A DNA stretch of 64,000 bases from Pirellulales bacterium (GCA_036499395.1 DASYDW010000132.1:62001-126000); one strand, 5' to 3'. Shown: positions 19,274 through 29,603, counted from the stretch's first letter. Program-made: numbers and translations. Notes: generated by a model not told the origin, from the sequence alone.

Positions 19274-20221
19274 ATGAAGAAATTCTTCCTGCTCTCGACC
19301 GTTTGCTCGTGCCTGTGCCTGCTCGCGGCGTCCCATGCAGATGCCGCGGGTTATGCCTACGAGCGGCAGCAAGACGTCATCTATGGGCGCAAGTTCGGCA
19401 TGGCTCTCACGATGGACGTGTTCACGCCAAAAGAGTCGAACGGTGCGGCAGTGGTACTGGTGATGAGCGGCGGCTGGGTTTCGAGCAAAGATCAGATCCA
19501 GCCGATTTTTGTCTTCGATTTGATGAAGCGGGGCTACACGGTCTTCGCCGTGGTACACGGCAGCCAGCCGAAGTTCACGATACCAGAATGCGTGGCCGAC
19601 CTGCATCGCGCAGTGCGTTACATTCGCACCAAGGCCGATGACTTTCAAATCGATCCGAATCGCATCGGCATTAGCGGCGCGTCGGCCGGTGGGCACCTGT
19701 CGTTGATGATGGGGTGCGCCGGAGAGACCGGCAATCCGAAGGCGAAGGATCCCGTCGATCGCGCGTCGAGCCGGGTGCAAGCCGTGGCCTGCTTCTTCCC
19801 GCCAACGGATTTCTTGAACTATGGCAAGCTTGGAGAAAAGGTGCTGGGCATCGAGCCGAATCACCAGTTCAAAGCTCCGTTCGATTTTCACGAGCAAGAG
19901 GCAGGCACCAAGCTATTCAAGCCGGTCGACATGGAAACGCGCGAACGGATCGTCAAGGAAATCTCGCCCATCTATTACGTGACCAAGGATGATCCGCCGG
20001 TACTTATCATTCATGGTGACGCCGACGAGCTTGTGCCGCTGCAGCAGTCTGAACTGATGGTGGCAAAGCTGAAGGAGACGGGCGTGCCGGTCGAGCTAGT
20101 CGTCAAGAAAGGGGGCGGCCACGGCTGGCCCACGATCCTGGCAGACTTCGTCACGCTGGGCGAGTGGTTCGATAAGTATCTGAAGGCGCCTGTCGCGGCC
20201 GAGGCACAAGCTGCGAAGTGA
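19274..20221 (+). CDS. secreted alpha/beta hydrolase (carboxylesterase/acyl esterase type)
   Basis: 315 residues with signal peptide (FLLSTVCSCLCLLAASHADA). The alpha/beta hydrolase fold is shown by the nucleophile elbow GASAGG (Ser about 143), an acid in HGDADELVP (about 255) and a histidine in GGGHGW (about 279). VLVMSGGWVSSKDQ resembles the oxyanion region of BD-FAE-like and lipase-like esterases. Start ATG 19274 follows GAGG at a loose spacing. Probably hydrolyses ester side groups of polysaccharides or small esters in the periplasm; the substrate cannot be read from sequence. Confidence 0.85.
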   Translation: MKKFFLLSTVCSCLCLLAASHADAAGYAYERQQDVIYGRKFGMALTMDVFTPKESNGAAVVLVMSGGWVSSKDQIQPIFVFDLMKRGYTVFAVVHGSQPKFTIPECVADLHRAVRYIRTKADDFQIDPNRIGISGASAGGHLSLMMGCAGETGNPKAKDPVDRASSRVQAVACFFPPTDFLNYGKLGEKVLGIEPNHQFKAPFDFHEQEAGTKLFKPVDMETRERIVKEISPIYYVTKDDPPVLIIHGDADELVPLQQSELMVAKLKETGVPVELVVKKGGGHGWPTILADFVTLGEWFDKYLKAPVAAEAQAAK

Positions 20222-20465
20222 GAGCCAGTAAGAGGGCGCTCCCGCCAGTGCCGCGGCTTGCTCACATCGATTCCTCTCCCCCGTGAGAGATAAGTTCGGA
20301 GAGGGGGTAGCGCGACGGGCACGCCTGGATTTCGTGCGCGATATCTGGGCCAGGGGTGCTTGGCTGGGCGCGGGCCGTTTCTTTACTTCGCCCTCACCCT
20401 GCCCTCCCCAAGAGGGCCCAGAAGGAGAGGGGTTTCGAGGGTAGCAGTGTTCTCAAACGGCCGAT
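20222..20465. repeat. intergenic region with two REP-like palindromic units
   Basis: Two degenerate units of the same GC-rich palindrome family lie here: CCTCTCCCCC...GAGAGGGGG at 20273-20308 and CCCTCACCCTGCCCTCCCC...GGAGAGGGG at 20391-20432. A closer-to-consensus pair is at 21866-21943. No gene is seen in the gap. The units lie between a plus-strand and a minus-strand gene and could terminate both. Confidence 0.6.
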
Positions 20466-21986
20466 CTATTTTGCCGTGGCAATTTTTACTTCGCCGCCGT
20501 CGACTAATTCGGTGAGGTCGCCTTCGATGACCTGGTCTTTGGTGTCGAAATCGACCCATGCACCGGCGTGCTGCTTTTTCAGAACTTCGACCAAGTCGCC
20601 GGCTCGCAAGCCGATCTGCAGCGGGGTCCGCACCGACTTGCCGTCGATATACAAGAAGCAGCATTGCTGGTTGCCATTCTCGACGATTGTCGATTGCGGC
20701 AGCGACATGGTTTTTGGTCGTTCGATCATCACCGTGCCATAGGCGTACATGCCCGGCAGCAAGCGGGCGTCGGGATTGTGTAAATCAATTTCCGCTCGCA
20801 GCGTACGGCTTTTCATATTCAATGCCCACGAGCTTCGCGTGACCGTCGCCGGGATATCGTCGTTTTGAAAGGCCGCGATGCGCACCGAGGCCTTGCTTAG
20901 CGGGCGTGGGTCGCCGGCCTTTTTGTCGACTTCGCTGACGATGTAATTCGCCTCGGACTCGGGCACGTCGACGTAAATGCGAACTACGTCCGTGCGAGCA
21001 AGAACGTAGATCGGTGTGCCACGAGCGGCCGATTGATCGATCGTACGGCCCGACGCCGATGGATCGCCCGTGGCCGGCAACACAAAATCCCCTGTGTTTG
21101 CGTTGCGCAACACAACAATGCTCGGATAGGGGGCGATCAGCTTCGTATAGCTGTACAGCGCGGCAACCCGTTCGGCATCGGCTTTGGCGACCGAGAGCCG
21201 TGCGTCCGCCACTTCGACATCGACCTTCGACTTCTCTAGATCCGCCGCACGGGCCACGTCGATCGCTTCGGCCGTTTGCACTGCCGCATCAGCGGCATCC
21301 TTCGAGGCGACACTCGATTCGAACTGGCGGCGCGATTCTCCCAGAATCTGCTGATCGAGCACGCGTTCGTCAACCATTTTGACTTGCCGCCCGACTTCCG
21401 AATCCCATCGTTTGACAAGCGCTTCGAACTTGCCGACGTCAGCCCGCGTTTCGAGAATCTTGGCGTCGGCCGCTTTCAGATTGCCAGCCGCCACGTCGAC
21501 CAGTCGTTTCGCCTGGGCGACCAGAGCCGTATCCATCGTGACCTGCGCCTTTTTCAGGTTCCATTCCTGTTCCAGCTCGGGAATGTAGAGCGTTGCCAGC
21601 AGGTCCCCTTCCTTGACGCGATCGCCGATATCGGAATTCCACTTCTGGATGTAGGCCGGCAGCTTGGCATAGATCGCCGTTTGCTCGTAGGAATCAATGA
21701 ATGACGGCTGGCCGACGGCGCGCGAAAGATCGCGACTTTCCGCATGCACCAGTTTCACCGTGGGAATGTCTGAGATGACCTCGGCATCGCTCTTGGCATG
21801 GCGCCCGCAGCCGGTGAGCGATACGGATAGCAGTAGCGCAAGTGCGGCCGCAGCTGTGCGCGTGCCCCTCACCCTGCCCTCTCCCAGAGGGAGAGGGATA
21901 TCGCGCGTAGCGCTCACGCCTGACGCTCCCAGAGGGAGAGGGGACAAGATGTTCGTCTGGTGTGCGGATTTATGCTTGCGGATCAT
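20466..21986 (-). CDS. RND efflux periplasmic adaptor (HlyD/membrane fusion protein), lipoprotein
   Basis: 506 residues from ATG 21986, which overlaps the permease end by 17 bp. Residues about 15-40 are a translated REP-like repeat (PLPLGASG, PLPLGEGRVRG). A lipoprotein signal follows, LLLSVSLTGCG, with the lipidated Cys at about 61. An alternative GTG start at 21872, with the repeat supplying a GGGAGAGGG ribosome site, would give 468 residues without the insert. The body is a classic adaptor: barrel-sandwich half near LPAYIQKWNSDIGDRVKEGD, coiled-coil hairpin (about 135-290), second half lipoyl, beta-barrel with YVDVPESEANYIV. It links the inner-membrane pump to the TolC protein encoded divergently. 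Confidence 0.88.
   Translation of the reverse strand: MIRKHKSAHQTNILSPLPLGASGVSATRDIPLPLGEGRVRGTRTAAAALALLLSVSLTGCGRHAKSDAEVISDIPTVKLVHAESRDLSRAVGQPSFIDSYEQTAIYAKLPAYIQKWNSDIGDRVKEGDLLATLYIPELEQEWNLKKAQVTMDTALVAQAKRLVDVAAGNLKAADAKILETRADVGKFEALVKRWDSEVGRQVKMVDERVLDQQILGESRRQFESSVASKDAADAAVQTAEAIDVARAADLEKSKVDVEVADARLSVAKADAERVAALYSYTKLIAPYPSIVVLRNANTGDFVLPATGDPSASGRTIDQSAARGTPIYVLARTDVVRIYVDVPESEANYIVSEVDKKAGDPRPLSKASVRIAAFQNDDIPATVTRSSWALNMKSRTLRAEIDLHNPDARLLPGMYAYGTVMIERPKTMSLPQSTIVENGNQQCCFLYIDGKSVRTPLQIGLRAGDLVEVLKKQHAGAWVDFDTKDQVIEGDLTELVDGGEVKIATAK
21866..21943. repeat. REP-like palindrome pair inside the adaptor 5' end
   Basis: CCCTCACCCTGCCCTCTCCC followed by AGAGGGAGAGGG at 21866-21898, and a second half CTCCCAGAGGGAGAGGGG at 21926-21943. 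This is the dispersed GC-rich palindrome often found between planctomycete and proteobacterial genes. On the minus strand it is in frame with the adaptor. Confidence 0.7.
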
Positions 21987-24900
21987 AATGCGGACTTTCT
22001 GGATCGTCGGGATGTACCGAGAGTGAATGTGGCGACTGGCGGCCCATCACGACCACAAAAATCGCCGGTACTACCAGCAATGTGGCGAAGGTCGAGCAGA
22101 CCAAACCGCCGATGACGGCTCGGCCCAGCGGTGCCTGCATTTGGCTGCCGGCCTCGAGCGCCAATGACATGGGAATCATGCCCACGGTCATCGCGCAGGC
22201 GGTCATGATAATCGGCCGTAAGCGTTCGGCGGCACCGCTCGTGGCGGCCAACACACTCTTCTCGCCGCCGCGCCAATGTTCGTTAACGAAGGTTACGAGC
22301 ATCACGGAGTTCGACACCGAGACGCCGATGCACATGATCGTTCCCATGAACGATTCCAGGTTCAACGTCGTGCCGCTGAGTAGCAAGATAATCACGATGC
22401 CGGACAATACGCCCGGCACGGCGCTGATCGAAATGATGGCCAGCCGCGGCGATTCGAAATAGGCGGTCAACAAAATCAGAATAACGACAACCGCGATGCA
22501 AAGTCCGATGCCCAGACCTTTGAACATTTCGACCATCGGGGGGAACTGGCCGCGGGTCATCACGCGGACGCCGCGCGGCGGAGCGCCAGCCGCCTTGATC
22601 GCTGCGGATACTTGCCGCGAAGCGCGCCCCATATCTTCGCCTTCGACGTTGGCAGTAATGCTGACGTAACGCTGCGAGGCGATGCGGTCGATCTGCTCCA
22701 TCATCGTCCCTTCGCGAATGTTGGCGACGTCGCGCACCATCAGGTTGACGGCGTTTGTTACCTGTTCGATCGGTAGCGTGGCGACCTGGTCCGACGAAGT
22801 CATTTGCTGTGTTGGCACCAGAACTTCGACCTGGTAATCGAAGCCCGTTTTCGGATTTTGCCAGTAATTGAGTGCGATGAAGCGGCTGGACGAAGTGGCC
22901 ACGATCGCGGCGTTGCCCACTTGTTGCGCCGTCACGCCCGACAGGCCAGCCTTTTCGCGATCAATGTCGATTTCGACCGACGGATAGGCGAGTGACTCGT
23001 GAAACTGCACGTCGCGCAGATAGGGAATCTTCTGCATTTCTGCCCGGACACGGTCGGCATGCTTGATAGCGTCCGGAATGTTCGGGCTGGCGACCACGAC
23101 CTCGATCGGCGTCGGCGACCCGAAGCTCATCACTTCACTGACGATATCACCCGGCTCGAAGCCGAAGCTGCAATCTTTCGCTCGTTTCGCGGCCACTTCC
23201 GGCGCGACGCCGTACGATTCCAGTAGCTTTGCCATGAACGGGACGATCTTCTCAGGCAAAACGGTGCGCATCCGCTCGCGGAAGGCATCGAGCTTAACGC
23301 CCCCGCCCTCGCGGAATTTCGCCCGCATCCAGCCGTCGTCCGGGCCGCGCATGAACAGCACGATATTGTTCATGCCGAAGTTCGGCGCGATCTGCCCGGC
23401 ATACCCCAGGCTGATATCGATATTCTCGGCTCCGACGTCCTGCTGCATGATTTGCAGGATCTTTACACCCATTTGACGCGTGATCTCGAAATTCGATCCC
23501 GCGGGGGGCCGGTATCGGAGCACGAACTCGCCGGAATCGACTTGCGGAAAGAGCTCGGTTCCTAGCTGCATACCGCCCAGACCGAGAACTAATCCGCAAA
23601 GAATCAGATAGCCCGGCACGATCAGCCTGCGATGCTCGACCACGTGGCTGACGAGCTTCTCGAACCGTGACTGCAGCCCATCGAACCAGTCCTTCTTATG
23701 TTCAGGCTCTCCCTCTTCGTGCTCGGCATGCGGCTTAAGAAGCCATACGCAGACAATCGGCACCAGCGTGCTGGAGAGCAAGTACGATGAAATCATCGCG
23801 AAGCCGACCGCGAGCGCCAGCGGCATGAACAGAGATCGGATCGGATCTTCCATGACGAACGCCGGGATGAACACGGACAAAATGCACAGCATCGCCAGCA
23901 ATCGCGGCACGGCCGTTTGCATGCTGCCACGTTCGACGGCCCTGGCGAGCCGTTTAGTCTTTGTCATCTGAACGTGAATATTCTCGATCGAGACCGTGGC
24001 CTCGTCGACCAACATGCCGATCGATAGCGCCATGCCGCCCAGCGACATGATGTTGATCGTATTGCCGGTCAACCACAGGCCGGCCAGCGACCCGGTGAGT
24101 GCGAGGGGAATATTTAGCACCACGACCACCACGCTGCGCACGTCGCGCAGAAAGATCAGAATCATCAGGCCGGTCAGCGTCGCGCCGATGAAGCCTTCGG
24201 TCGCCACGCTGCGGATCGCGTCCTTAACCGTGGGAGATTCGTCGAACTCGAAGCGGACGGTCACGTCCTTTGGCACGGCGTCTTTGAATATCTGCAACGA
24301 CTTGTACACGTCTGCAGCCACGGTCAATGTCGACGCCGTGTCTTTCTTGATGATGGGCAGGTAGACCGACTTCTTGCCGTCGACCAGTGCATAACCGTAG
24401 TTGACGTCGGTCGAGTCTTCGATCGTCGAGACGTCGCGGACATACAGATTCTGTCCCAATCGAAGCGGAATCTTGCCAATTTCCTGGATATCGTCGACCA
24501 GTGCGTTGTTGGGCACCAGCGGCATCTGGTCCTTGATATACAAGTTGCCGGCGGGCACGATCGTGTTACCCGCCATCAACGAGTTGACGACATCCTGCGG
24601 CGTCAGGTTGTAACTCTGCAACTTTTGTGGATCGATGTTTACCAGAATCGTGCGCACGTTTGGGCCGAACGGCGCCGTGGCCACAGTTCCCGGCACATTC
24701 GATTGCACCAGCGGACGAATCACGTTCATCGCGATATCGCCGACGAGCCCTAGTGGGGTCGTCTCGCTGGTTAGTACCAGGTAGCCGACCGGCACACTTC
24801 CTTCGTCCATGCGCATGATCATTGGCGGCAGCGTGCCGGGGGGCATGCGCGACATGGCGCGATTGGCCATGGCCACGACTTCGCCTTCGGCCGCTCCCAT

Positions 24901-25200
24901 GTCCGTGCCGGGAAAGAACGACATCTTCACCAGCGCGACCTGCTGAATGCTGTGCGATTCGATCGCCTTGATGCCGTCCACATACTGGAAGAGCAGTTCG
25001 AACTGGTTGACGATCAACCCTTCCATCTGGGCGGGGCTCATACCGCCGTACTGCAAGAAGACGTAAATCCGCGGCTCGTTCAGCGGCGGAAAAATATCGA
25101 CGCGCATTCGGCTCAGGGCCATCGTGCCGCCGCATACCAGGCCCACCACCAGCATCAGGGTACTGATGGGATGCTTCATGGCGAAGAAGACGGGATTCAC
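21970..25200 (-). CDS. RND efflux permease (AcrB/CusA superfamily)
   Basis: 1076 residues, normal length for the family. GTG start at 25200 gives NPVFFAMKHPISTLMLVVG, the usual N-terminal membrane helix; an ATG at 25179 is possible. The first periplasmic loop, helices 2-6 with GGMALSIGMLVDEATVSIENI, a second periplasmic loop, and helices 7-12 with GTIMCIGVSVSNSVMLV follow in order. The acidic residue in the first motif is the typical helix-4 proton-relay position. It is the promoter-proximal gene of a two-gene operon with the adaptor, with a 17-bp overlap. Probably exports hydrophobic compounds or metals by proton antiport; specificity not readable. Confidence 0.92.
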   Translation of the reverse strand: MNPVFFAMKHPISTLMLVVGLVCGGTMALSRMRVDIFPPLNEPRIYVFLQYGGMSPAQMEGLIVNQFELLFQYVDGIKAIESHSIQQVALVKMSFFPGTDMGAAEGEVVAMANRAMSRMPPGTLPPMIMRMDEGSVPVGYLVLTSETTPLGLVGDIAMNVIRPLVQSNVPGTVATAPFGPNVRTILVNIDPQKLQSYNLTPQDVVNSLMAGNTIVPAGNLYIKDQMPLVPNNALVDDIQEIGKIPLRLGQNLYVRDVSTIEDSTDVNYGYALVDGKKSVYLPIIKKDTASTLTVAADVYKSLQIFKDAVPKDVTVRFEFDESPTVKDAIRSVATEGFIGATLTGLMILIFLRDVRSVVVVVLNIPLALTGSLAGLWLTGNTINIMSLGGMALSIGMLVDEATVSIENIHVQMTKTKRLARAVERGSMQTAVPRLLAMLCILSVFIPAFVMEDPIRSLFMPLALAVGFAMISSYLLSSTLVPIVCVWLLKPHAEHEEGEPEHKKDWFDGLQSRFEKLVSHVVEHRRLIVPGYLILCGLVLGLGGMQLGTELFPQVDSGEFVLRYRPPAGSNFEITRQMGVKILQIMQQDVGAENIDISLGYAGQIAPNFGMNNIVLFMRGPDDGWMRAKFREGGGVKLDAFRERMRTVLPEKIVPFMAKLLESYGVAPEVAAKRAKDCSFGFEPGDIVSEVMSFGSPTPIEVVVASPNIPDAIKHADRVRAEMQKIPYLRDVQFHESLAYPSVEIDIDREKAGLSGVTAQQVGNAAIVATSSSRFIALNYWQNPKTGFDYQVEVLVPTQQMTSSDQVATLPIEQVTNAVNLMVRDVANIREGTMMEQIDRIASQRYVSITANVEGEDMGRASRQVSAAIKAAGAPPRGVRVMTRGQFPPMVEMFKGLGIGLCIAVVVILILLTAYFESPRLAIISISAVPGVLSGIVIILLLSGTTLNLESFMGTIMCIGVSVSNSVMLVTFVNEHWRGGEKSVLAATSGAAERLRPIIMTACAMTVGMIPMSLALEAGSQMQAPLGRAVIGGLVCSTFATLLVVPAIFVVVMGRQSPHSLSVHPDDPESPHYDPQA

Positions 25201-25705
25201 GCGGCGGACCTTTCTCGAGCGGCAGGAGTCGAATACGTCGAAGCGGCAGTCGGCAGGAGCCAGTTAAATCGCCGCGCAGCGAGGCTGGTAAACTCGCGCG
25301 CGCAGGCATCGCTATCATCCGGTCACTGGCATGATCCGGATTCAAATCTCAAGATGCCAGCACGAATCCCTGCCGCAGAGCAGCCTTAGGAACGTACCAC
25401 TCAGGATGTGAGGATGCGGAAAGCTGCGAAAACAGTTGCCGACCGTGCGGGTTCAAACGCCTGTAGGCCGCCGCTACCACCGGCTCATGCGGAACCGACG
25501 GCAAGTCCGATTCCAACATCACAGACCGAATAATCGCGCCCCGTGCGCGCCCCCCTCGTTTCATGATGGTCGTCCTGACCTTTGGGCCAACCGAGCACGT
25601 CGCAAATCTGGCGAGGCACCCGCCCGCAGATTAACGACAGCGTGCGTTACCTGTACGTGCCGAGCTTGTTTGGCTCTTTTAGTATTCACCCGTAAGGAAC
25701 TCGCG
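25201..25705. promoter_or_regulatory. divergent regulatory region between RND operon and TolC gene
   Basis: 505 bp without a convincing gene between the permease start and the TolC start. It must hold both promoters for the divergently transcribed tripartite system. No clear -35/-10 pair or operator could be assigned, and no regulator gene is present next to it. Confidence 0.4.
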
Positions 25706-27478
25706 ATGGCCCAGGCCGCCTCGGCAATTCACGAGGCGCGGCCAGCCTGTTGTCCGGCATTTCCTTGTCGAAAGCTCGGACGGTGGTGCTGCGCTATGAT
25801 CGTCCTGGCATTAGCCATGGTCACTTGCGATGCTGCGCGCGTTTCGGGCCAGGTCGTTAGCTTGGCCCAACGCCCGGCGCCCCCCGAAGCGATAGCGGCG
25901 CCACCCCCCGCCCAGTCCGCCACAGGCCCCGGTCCGACGCGTTTGCCCAGTCCGTCCCAAAGCATGGTCGGCCCGCCCGTGGGGGCAATGTCGATACCGG
26001 CGAATCCTCCGCCGCGCCCGGCTGATGTGATGACCGGCCCGCTGCTTTCGGATCGTGGCCCCGCTAAAGTCCTTCCACCCGGCGAACCTGCCCCATCAGA
26101 TCGACCGCTGCCGATCAATCTTGCAACGGCGTTGCGGCTCTCGAACGGGCGCCCGCTGTTGATCGCCGCGGCACAAGCGCGCGTGCAGATCGCGGCGGCA
26201 CAAGCGGAAAAGGCAAATGTCCTCTGGCTGCCGAACCTTGACGCGGGTAGCGCTTACATTCGCCACACCGGCGGCATTCAGAACACGAATGGTAACCTGC
26301 TTGTCGACAGCACGAACTCCTTCATCGCCGGCGGCGGTGCTGTGCTGCGTGTCGGAACGGCGGACGCTTATTTCGAGCCGCTGGCGGCGCGCCAGGTGCT
26401 GGTTGCGCGGCGCATCGATACGCAAACGGCCCGCAACGAGGCGCTCGAAATCACGGCCGAATCGTACTTCAACGTGCAGATGGCGCGTGGCACGTACTCG
26501 GCAATGACCGATGCCACGACCAAGGCCGATGACGTCGTCCGCCGGGTCGAGTCTTTAGCTCGCGGCCTGGTGGCGCCGGACGAGATCGAGCGTGCGCGGA
26601 CTTTAAAGGCTGAGCTAGAGCAGTCAACCCAAATCGCGCGCCAACAATGGCGGGTGTCGAGTGCTAATTTGACGCGCGTTTTGCGGCTCGATCCTGCGGC
26701 CGTGATTGTGCCACTCGAGCCCGATCATTTGCAGGTCACGCTGATCGAGCCAAGCTGGATGGTGGATGACCTGATCGTGGTTGGGTTGATGAACCGGCCC
26801 GAGCTGGCCTCGAGTCGTGCCATCGTCCGCGCGAATATTATTCGACTGCAACGCGAAAGACTACGTCCGCTGATGCCCAGCTTGCTGGTGACAGGCAACG
26901 GTACGCCGGACTTTTACTTTCAGGGGGGCATTTACGCGACCGGCACTAACGGCAGCTTGAACCAATGGGCCGGCCGTGGTGATGTTGCCGCGCAGGCTGT
27001 ATGGCAGCTCGACAACCTGGGCTTCGGCTATCAGGCAAAGGTTCGCGAACAGCGTGGCGAAACCGAGCTGGCCAATATCGAGCTCTTTAACACACAGGAT
27101 CATGTGGCCGCCGAGGTGGCCCAGGCCAAGGCCGACGTCGACTCGGCAACCATGCGCGTTGTGCAGGCCGAGACCGGCCTGAAGCAAGGGCTCGAATCCT
27201 ATCGCGGAAACTTGATCGGACTGGGGCAGACGCAGCGTTTCAACGATATTCTGACGCTCGTGAATCGGCCACAGGAAGTCGTGGCCTCGCTGCAGCAATT
27301 GCAACAGGCATACGTCAACTACTATCGCACCGTGGCCGATTTCAACCGCGCACAGTTCCGTCTGTTCTACGCGCTCGGCTTTCCGGCCGAGGCTTTGGCC
27401 TGCCGCAGGCCGCCAGGCCCTATCGAGCCGGTGGACACCTATCGCGGACCGGCCCTGCCGAACGTGCGTGGGCAGTAG
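25706..27478 (+). CDS. TolC-family outer-membrane efflux protein
   Basis: 590 residues from ATG 25706, with TAAGGAA about 8 bases upstream; the frame is open from 25436 but that stretch lacks coding character. A signal segment (WCCAMIVLALAMVTC) is followed by a Pro-rich linker (about 60-125). Then come two OEP repeats of long helices: INLATALRLSNGRPLLIAAAQARVQIAAAQAEKA type heptads near 135-170, and AEVAQAKADVDSATMRVVQAETGL near 470-500. Forms the outer-membrane duct for the pump encoded divergently. The long Pro-rich N-terminal linker is common in planctomycete TolC homologues. Confidence 0.88.
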   Translation: MAQAASAIHEARPACCPAFPCRKLGRWCCAMIVLALAMVTCDAARVSGQVVSLAQRPAPPEAIAAPPPAQSATGPGPTRLPSPSQSMVGPPVGAMSIPANPPPRPADVMTGPLLSDRGPAKVLPPGEPAPSDRPLPINLATALRLSNGRPLLIAAAQARVQIAAAQAEKANVLWLPNLDAGSAYIRHTGGIQNTNGNLLVDSTNSFIAGGGAVLRVGTADAYFEPLAARQVLVARRIDTQTARNEALEITAESYFNVQMARGTYSAMTDATTKADDVVRRVESLARGLVAPDEIERARTLKAELEQSTQIARQQWRVSSANLTRVLRLDPAAVIVPLEPDHLQVTLIEPSWMVDDLIVVGLMNRPELASSRAIVRANIIRLQRERLRPLMPSLLVTGNGTPDFYFQGGIYATGTNGSLNQWAGRGDVAAQAVWQLDNLGFGYQAKVREQRGETELANIELFNTQDHVAAEVAQAKADVDSATMRVVQAETGLKQGLESYRGNLIGLGQTQRFNDILTLVNRPQEVVASLQQLQQAYVNYYRTVADFNRAQFRLFYALGFPAEALACRRPPGPIEPVDTYRGPALPNVRGQ

Positions 27479-27526
27479 GTCGGGGCAGTCGCGAACTGTT
27501 CTCGACCAGAAATCTCTCGATCACCA

Positions 27527-29077
27527 TCAACTTGTGCGATCGTCTTTCTTGCGTCGCCGCGCGAATAACGCCCCACTACCGAGTGCGAACAGTGCGAGGG
27601 TCGAAGGCTCAGGCACCTGCGTCGCCGTCCAGGCGAGCCCGAATTCTTCGCTCGCGCCGCTGCCGCTGGCGCGCGTCACACGAATGTTGTAATCGCCGGC
27701 CGCGACGTTCGTAAGGAACAACGCCTGCACATCATCGACCGTGCTCAGCGAATCGGCGATCAGTTGCCCGTCTCGATAGACGTAAAGATTCAAATGAGCC
27801 AGCGGCGCGAGAATGGGAAACGCATCCGACGAATCGATCAGGCCGTTATGGTTTAGGTCAGTCCAGCCAACGTGACGCATCCAGTCGAGCGTCGTCGAAA
27901 GGCTGCTGCCGGCTTGCAGTTCTCCCAGGTGACAGTCGAGCGTCGTGGTGCCGACATTGTCTAGATCCCACCCGGCGCTTGGCACGTTTCCCGGACCGTG
28001 CTGTCCGGCGATGTATTCTTTGGCGAATTGCAAGCCATCCACCTGGCCCGCGCCCGCCGAGGCTTGCAGTGGGCTGGTCACCGTCAGAACGCCCGCCGAT
28101 GTACTGGCCGCCTGGGGTGCCCAAGCATTGCCGCTGCGGTCGAGGACTTTTTCGGCCGTGTTTATCAGTGCCGCCTTCAGCACCAATGGGTCGGTCGACA
28201 GGTCATTGGCTTGCCCGTAGCCGATGGCTGCGGTCAGCACACCAGCGACATTCGGCGCCGCGAAGCTCGTCCCGCTCCACAGACTGTAACCGGTCGTGTG
28301 CTCTTGCGCTGTGGAAACGAGGTCGCCCGGCGCCGAAATATCCGGCTTGTCGCGACCGTCGGTCGTGGGGCCGTATGAGCTGCTCGATACGATCTGGCTC
28401 CAGCCAGACGCCTTCGAGGTCGAGCCGACGCTGAAGACGTTGAAGGCATCTCCCGGTCCCTGCGGCAAGGGATTGGATGAAATTCCGGCATTGCCGGCGG
28501 ACACCGTGATCGGGATGCGCAGACCGTAGCTGATATAGTCGGCCATCTCGGACAAGCGGCTATTGCCCGACGTATTGGAATTGAAATAGCCCAGGCTGAG
28601 ATTGATGATGTCCGCGCCATTTGCCACCGCGAAACCCATTCCGTTCACGACCCAGGCATCGGACGAGAAGCTGTTGGTCGAGTCGAGAACTCTCGCATCG
28701 ACGTAGCGTGCATCCGTCGCGACCGCCAGATGCGAAGAATTTCGTGACATGATCTGCGCCGCGACTGCGGTGCCGTGGCCGTAAACGTCGTCGCCGGTAT
28801 TCGTAGGCTCGGTCGTGACGAAATTGGCCTCGGCCACCAGCCGCGGCTGGCCGCCGCTAACCGTGCCGGAAAGCGCGGGGTGATTCACGTCGACGCCGCT
28901 GTCGACGATACCCACGATCACCCCGGTCCCGGTTCCCAATAGTGTCGCGGCGTCGTCACCGTTGATTCGCTTTGTATCCAGTCCCGCCGCGTCTAAGCGA
29001 TTGGCCAGCATCAGGCCCAAGGCCACGCATGGAATCACGATCGTTATTATCCTGCCGATCGCCTGAGGTCTCTGCAT
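27527..29077 (-). CDS. subtilisin-like serine protease (S8) with PEP-CTERM anchor
   Basis: 516 residues. N-terminal signal (IGRIITIVIPCVALGLML), then an S8 catalytic domain with Asp59 in GIVDSGVD, His101 in YGHGTAVA, Asn196 in SAGNAG and Ser271 in SGTSFAAP, so the full catalytic set is present. A beta-rich extension holds a calcium-binding-like loop DLNHNGLIDSSDAF (about 398-411). The C-terminus is VPEPSTLALFALGSGALF followed by Arg/Lys, the PEP-CTERM sorting signal processed by an exosortase. The protease is therefore exported and probably attached to the cell surface or extracellular matrix. No exosortase gene is in the window. Confidence 0.92.
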   Translation of the reverse strand: MQRPQAIGRIITIVIPCVALGLMLANRLDAAGLDTKRINGDDAATLLGTGTGVIVGIVDSGVDVNHPALSGTVSGGQPRLVAEANFVTTEPTNTGDDVYGHGTAVAAQIMSRNSSHLAVATDARYVDARVLDSTNSFSSDAWVVNGMGFAVANGADIINLSLGYFNSNTSGNSRLSEMADYISYGLRIPITVSAGNAGISSNPLPQGPGDAFNVFSVGSTSKASGWSQIVSSSSYGPTTDGRDKPDISAPGDLVSTAQEHTTGYSLWSGTSFAAPNVAGVLTAAIGYGQANDLSTDPLVLKAALINTAEKVLDRSGNAWAPQAASTSAGVLTVTSPLQASAGAGQVDGLQFAKEYIAGQHGPGNVPSAGWDLDNVGTTTLDCHLGELQAGSSLSTTLDWMRHVGWTDLNHNGLIDSSDAFPILAPLAHLNLYVYRDGQLIADSLSTVDDVQALFLTNVAAGDYNIRVTRASGSGASEEFGLAWTATQVPEPSTLALFALGSGALFARRRKKDDRTS

Positions 29078-29530
29078 GAGCTCGCTCTGCCAGGATTTGA
29101 GGAAAAGGGTTCAAGAACGCAACAATTCAGCCAGGCCTACCAACGGGCGGGGCAGTCGACTTGCACCGCGCCCTCTCAATTGGCGCAATCGTGACGAACG
29201 GAAACCGTCGAATCGATGGGCGCGATCAATGGCGCGGCACGAAAAAGTACGGAACCGGCGAGACGGCGCCACGGATCGCCCCAGAGGGGCTGGCGCAGCC
29301 GGAGTCTCAAGCGCTCACTAGCGTTTTTCCGAGAGGGGGCGGATTTATCCGACGGTCATTAGCTGTCAAGCTCGGTACGAGGCGAATACGGGGAACCCGT
29401 CGGCCTGATCCTAATGACGTCTCCGGACCGGGTCCAGCGATTTTTATAGGCGGATTCGCCCGTGGCCCGCCCGGCTAACCAGGGAATCTTGTCCCAAGTT
29501 GACTGATAAAGTACCATTGCAAATTCCTGA
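29078..29530. other. intergenic region, no gene seen
   Basis: 453 bp between the subtilase start and tRNA-Asn. No ORF with coding character. A small hairpin, GGCG-GATT-CGCC, lies near 29451-29462 after a T-rich stretch. It must contain the tRNA promoter and the protease promoter, which were not pinned down. Confidence 0.4.
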
Positions 29531-29603
<73 letters not shown>

